A DNA stretch of 64,000 nucleotides from assembly GCA_004835665.1 (NCBI GenBank), contig RBKR01000011.1, positions 682,001 through 746,000 on the forward strand, in the 5' to 3' direction. The first letter of the stretch is position 1, and each line of letters begins with the position of its first letter. This document shows, piece by piece, positions 63,109-64,000 of this stretch. A program made the translations under genes and the position numbers. Source of the stretch: Phoma sp. XZ068. Taxonomy: Eukaryota > Ascomycota > Dothideomycetes > Pleosporales > Didymellaceae. The notes beneath the pieces are model-generated. The model had not been told where the DNA came from. It ran no database searches and was given only the letters and a program-made list of their open reading frames with translations.

Positions 63109-64000
63109 ATGTCCACGCCGCCGCGATCGATATTCGCCGGAGCCACTCCGTCTTCCACGAGCCCTGACGACGGGTACCGCAGCACAACCGACGCTCACGA
63201 CGCCGTGAATCCACCGCCAGCAGGCTCGCTGCCTCCCACGGGCCCCCAACCGCTCGCCAGCGCATTGTCCTCCGAGCGCCCATGGTCGCTGAAGAGGCCG
63301 CTCGCCATCCCCACGTTTTCCCTACGCCCCTCCTCCGCGCCCACGTCTGGTGGTGAGGGATTCGAGGCACCGCAGCCCGTAGCAGCGCCGCCCGCCATCA
63401 CCGGCACCAAGCGCCCAGCGCCACGCACCCCCAACGACGTGCCTGCGCCAGCGACTGCGACTGCGTCTGCGACTGCCCCTGCGCCTGCGCCTGTAATCGA
63501 GTCCCTGCATAAGCGTCGACGCCTGCAGACCCGCGCTCGCCACGTTCTCGATCTCTTCAACTGCATCAAGGGCCCTCCGCTGCGCTTTGACGGGCCCCCG
63601 TCGCCTCTATTCTTCTCGTCCAGGCGCACTCGGCCGCTCCTGCCCGCGCGGTTCTCGAGCTCAGAGGCGGCCGCGAGGATGCTGAGCAAGGCTCGGGGCG
63701 AGGATGGCGGCATCAAGACGGTAACTTTGGCCCGAGGGACCTTCAGCGGCTTGAGTCCACCTGGCTCGACGAGCCTCGCGAGTGGGAGGAGTTCTGAGCG
63801 ATCGAGTGCCCCACGCACGTCCTCGCCAGATGCACGCGAACGGAGTGATCCCCTTGTTGTTCTGGGCTCGGTCGGCATTGTCGAACTGCTCGAGCACGAC
63901 ACAAGACCTACTTTCATTGTCGATATCGGCGACTACGCCAACTATGCTCCCGAATCATCTACTCTACAAATCGTTTTTGCGAACAATGCCTTGCGTTCGA
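63109..64000 (+). CDS. Partial gene: disordered N terminus into sensor-like domain
   Basis: Starts at the ATG at 63109 and stays open through 297 codons to the window edge, so the 3' end is missing. The first 230 residues are Pro/Ala/Ser-rich with a basic helix, SLHKRRRLQTRARHVLDLFN. The last part, DPLVVLGSVGIVELLEHDTR then PTFIVDIGDYA and STLQIVFANNAL, resembles the start of the PAS-like sensor region seen at the N terminus of some fungal hybrid histidine kinases. That identity is inference from a short stretch. Ala-rich codon runs (GCG ACT GCG) at about 63448-63490 look like a slippage-prone microsatellite. A 240-codon minus-strand frame overlaps but lacks coding character. Confidence 0.7.
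   Translation, partial: MSTPPRSIFAGATPSSTSPDDGYRSTTDAHDAVNPPPAGSLPPTGPQPLASALSSERPWSLKRPLAIPTFSLRPSSAPTSGGEGFEAPQPVAAPPAITGTKRPAPRTPNDVPAPATATASATAPAPAPVIESLHKRRRLQTRARHVLDLFNCIKGPPLRFDGPPSPLFFSSRRTRPLLPARFSSSEAAARMLSKARGEDGGIKTVTLARGTFSGLSPPGSTSLASGRSSERSSAPRTSSPDARERSDPLVVLGSVGIVELLEHDTRPTFIVDIGDYANYAPESSTLQIVFANNALRS

Noticed and set aside
63195..63917. 240-codon minus-strand open frame
   Set aside because: Lies antisense inside the right-edge gene; Gly/Arg/Ala-rich and without domain features, while the plus frame continues into a fold-like region.

Overview
The window is 64 kb of nuclear DNA from a filamentous ascomycete, most likely a dothideomycete close to Pleosporales. That placement is inferred from family resemblance; no marker gene settles it. 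The reasons are intron-poor genes with short introns (mostly 42-150 bp, GTNNGT donors), genes on both strands with individual promoters, and typical mould families: a HET-domain protein, a DUF6594 membrane protein, a two-component Sln1-type kinase, an Ell-type elongation factor and ERG3. I support 26 complete protein genes and one that runs off the right edge. I found no rRNA, tRNA, intact transposon or CRISPR array.

Left third (0.3-24.7 kb), mostly housekeeping. It holds a Munc13/C2 trafficking or signalling protein, an Ino4-like bHLH factor with a UASINO-like box in its own promoter, an Hpm1 histidine methyltransferase, a coiled-coil membrane protein, mitochondrial threonyl-tRNA synthetase, ERG3 sterol C-5 desaturase, two conserved unknowns, the anaphase E2 Ubc11 and the ELL elongation factor. 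Two gene-poor stretches (14.4-16.9 and 18.9-22.4 kb) interrupt it.

Middle (25.6-50 kb), more accessory in character. It starts with two tiny spliced genes (DUF2237 and a zinc ribbon), a RING protein, a TM9 protein and a secreted beta-lactamase-like serine hydrolase. Then comes a compact group: an MFS exporter and a branched-chain aminotransferase sharing a 509-bp divergent promoter with five copies of a CCACGCCCTGCG-like element, followed by a C2H2 regulator 27 bp tail-to-tail with the aminotransferase. Next are a DUF6594 protein and a single-chain protein with two retropepsin-like lobes, probably domesticated from a retroelement. A coiled-coil protein, a small probable mitochondrial protein and a HET-domain protein follow.

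Right third (50.4-64 kb). An unknown PY-rich protein is followed by the Sln1-type osmosensor hybrid histidine kinase, a TDG/MUG-type DNA glycosylase, a CYSTM stress-type mini-protein, a WW-domain protein with octapeptide repeats, and the 5' part of a long gene whose visible end resembles the start of a sensor (PAS-like) region.

Exon boundaries were set by hand from GT/AG sites and frame continuity; each spliced model keeps an open frame to its stop. Start codons are the least certain part.
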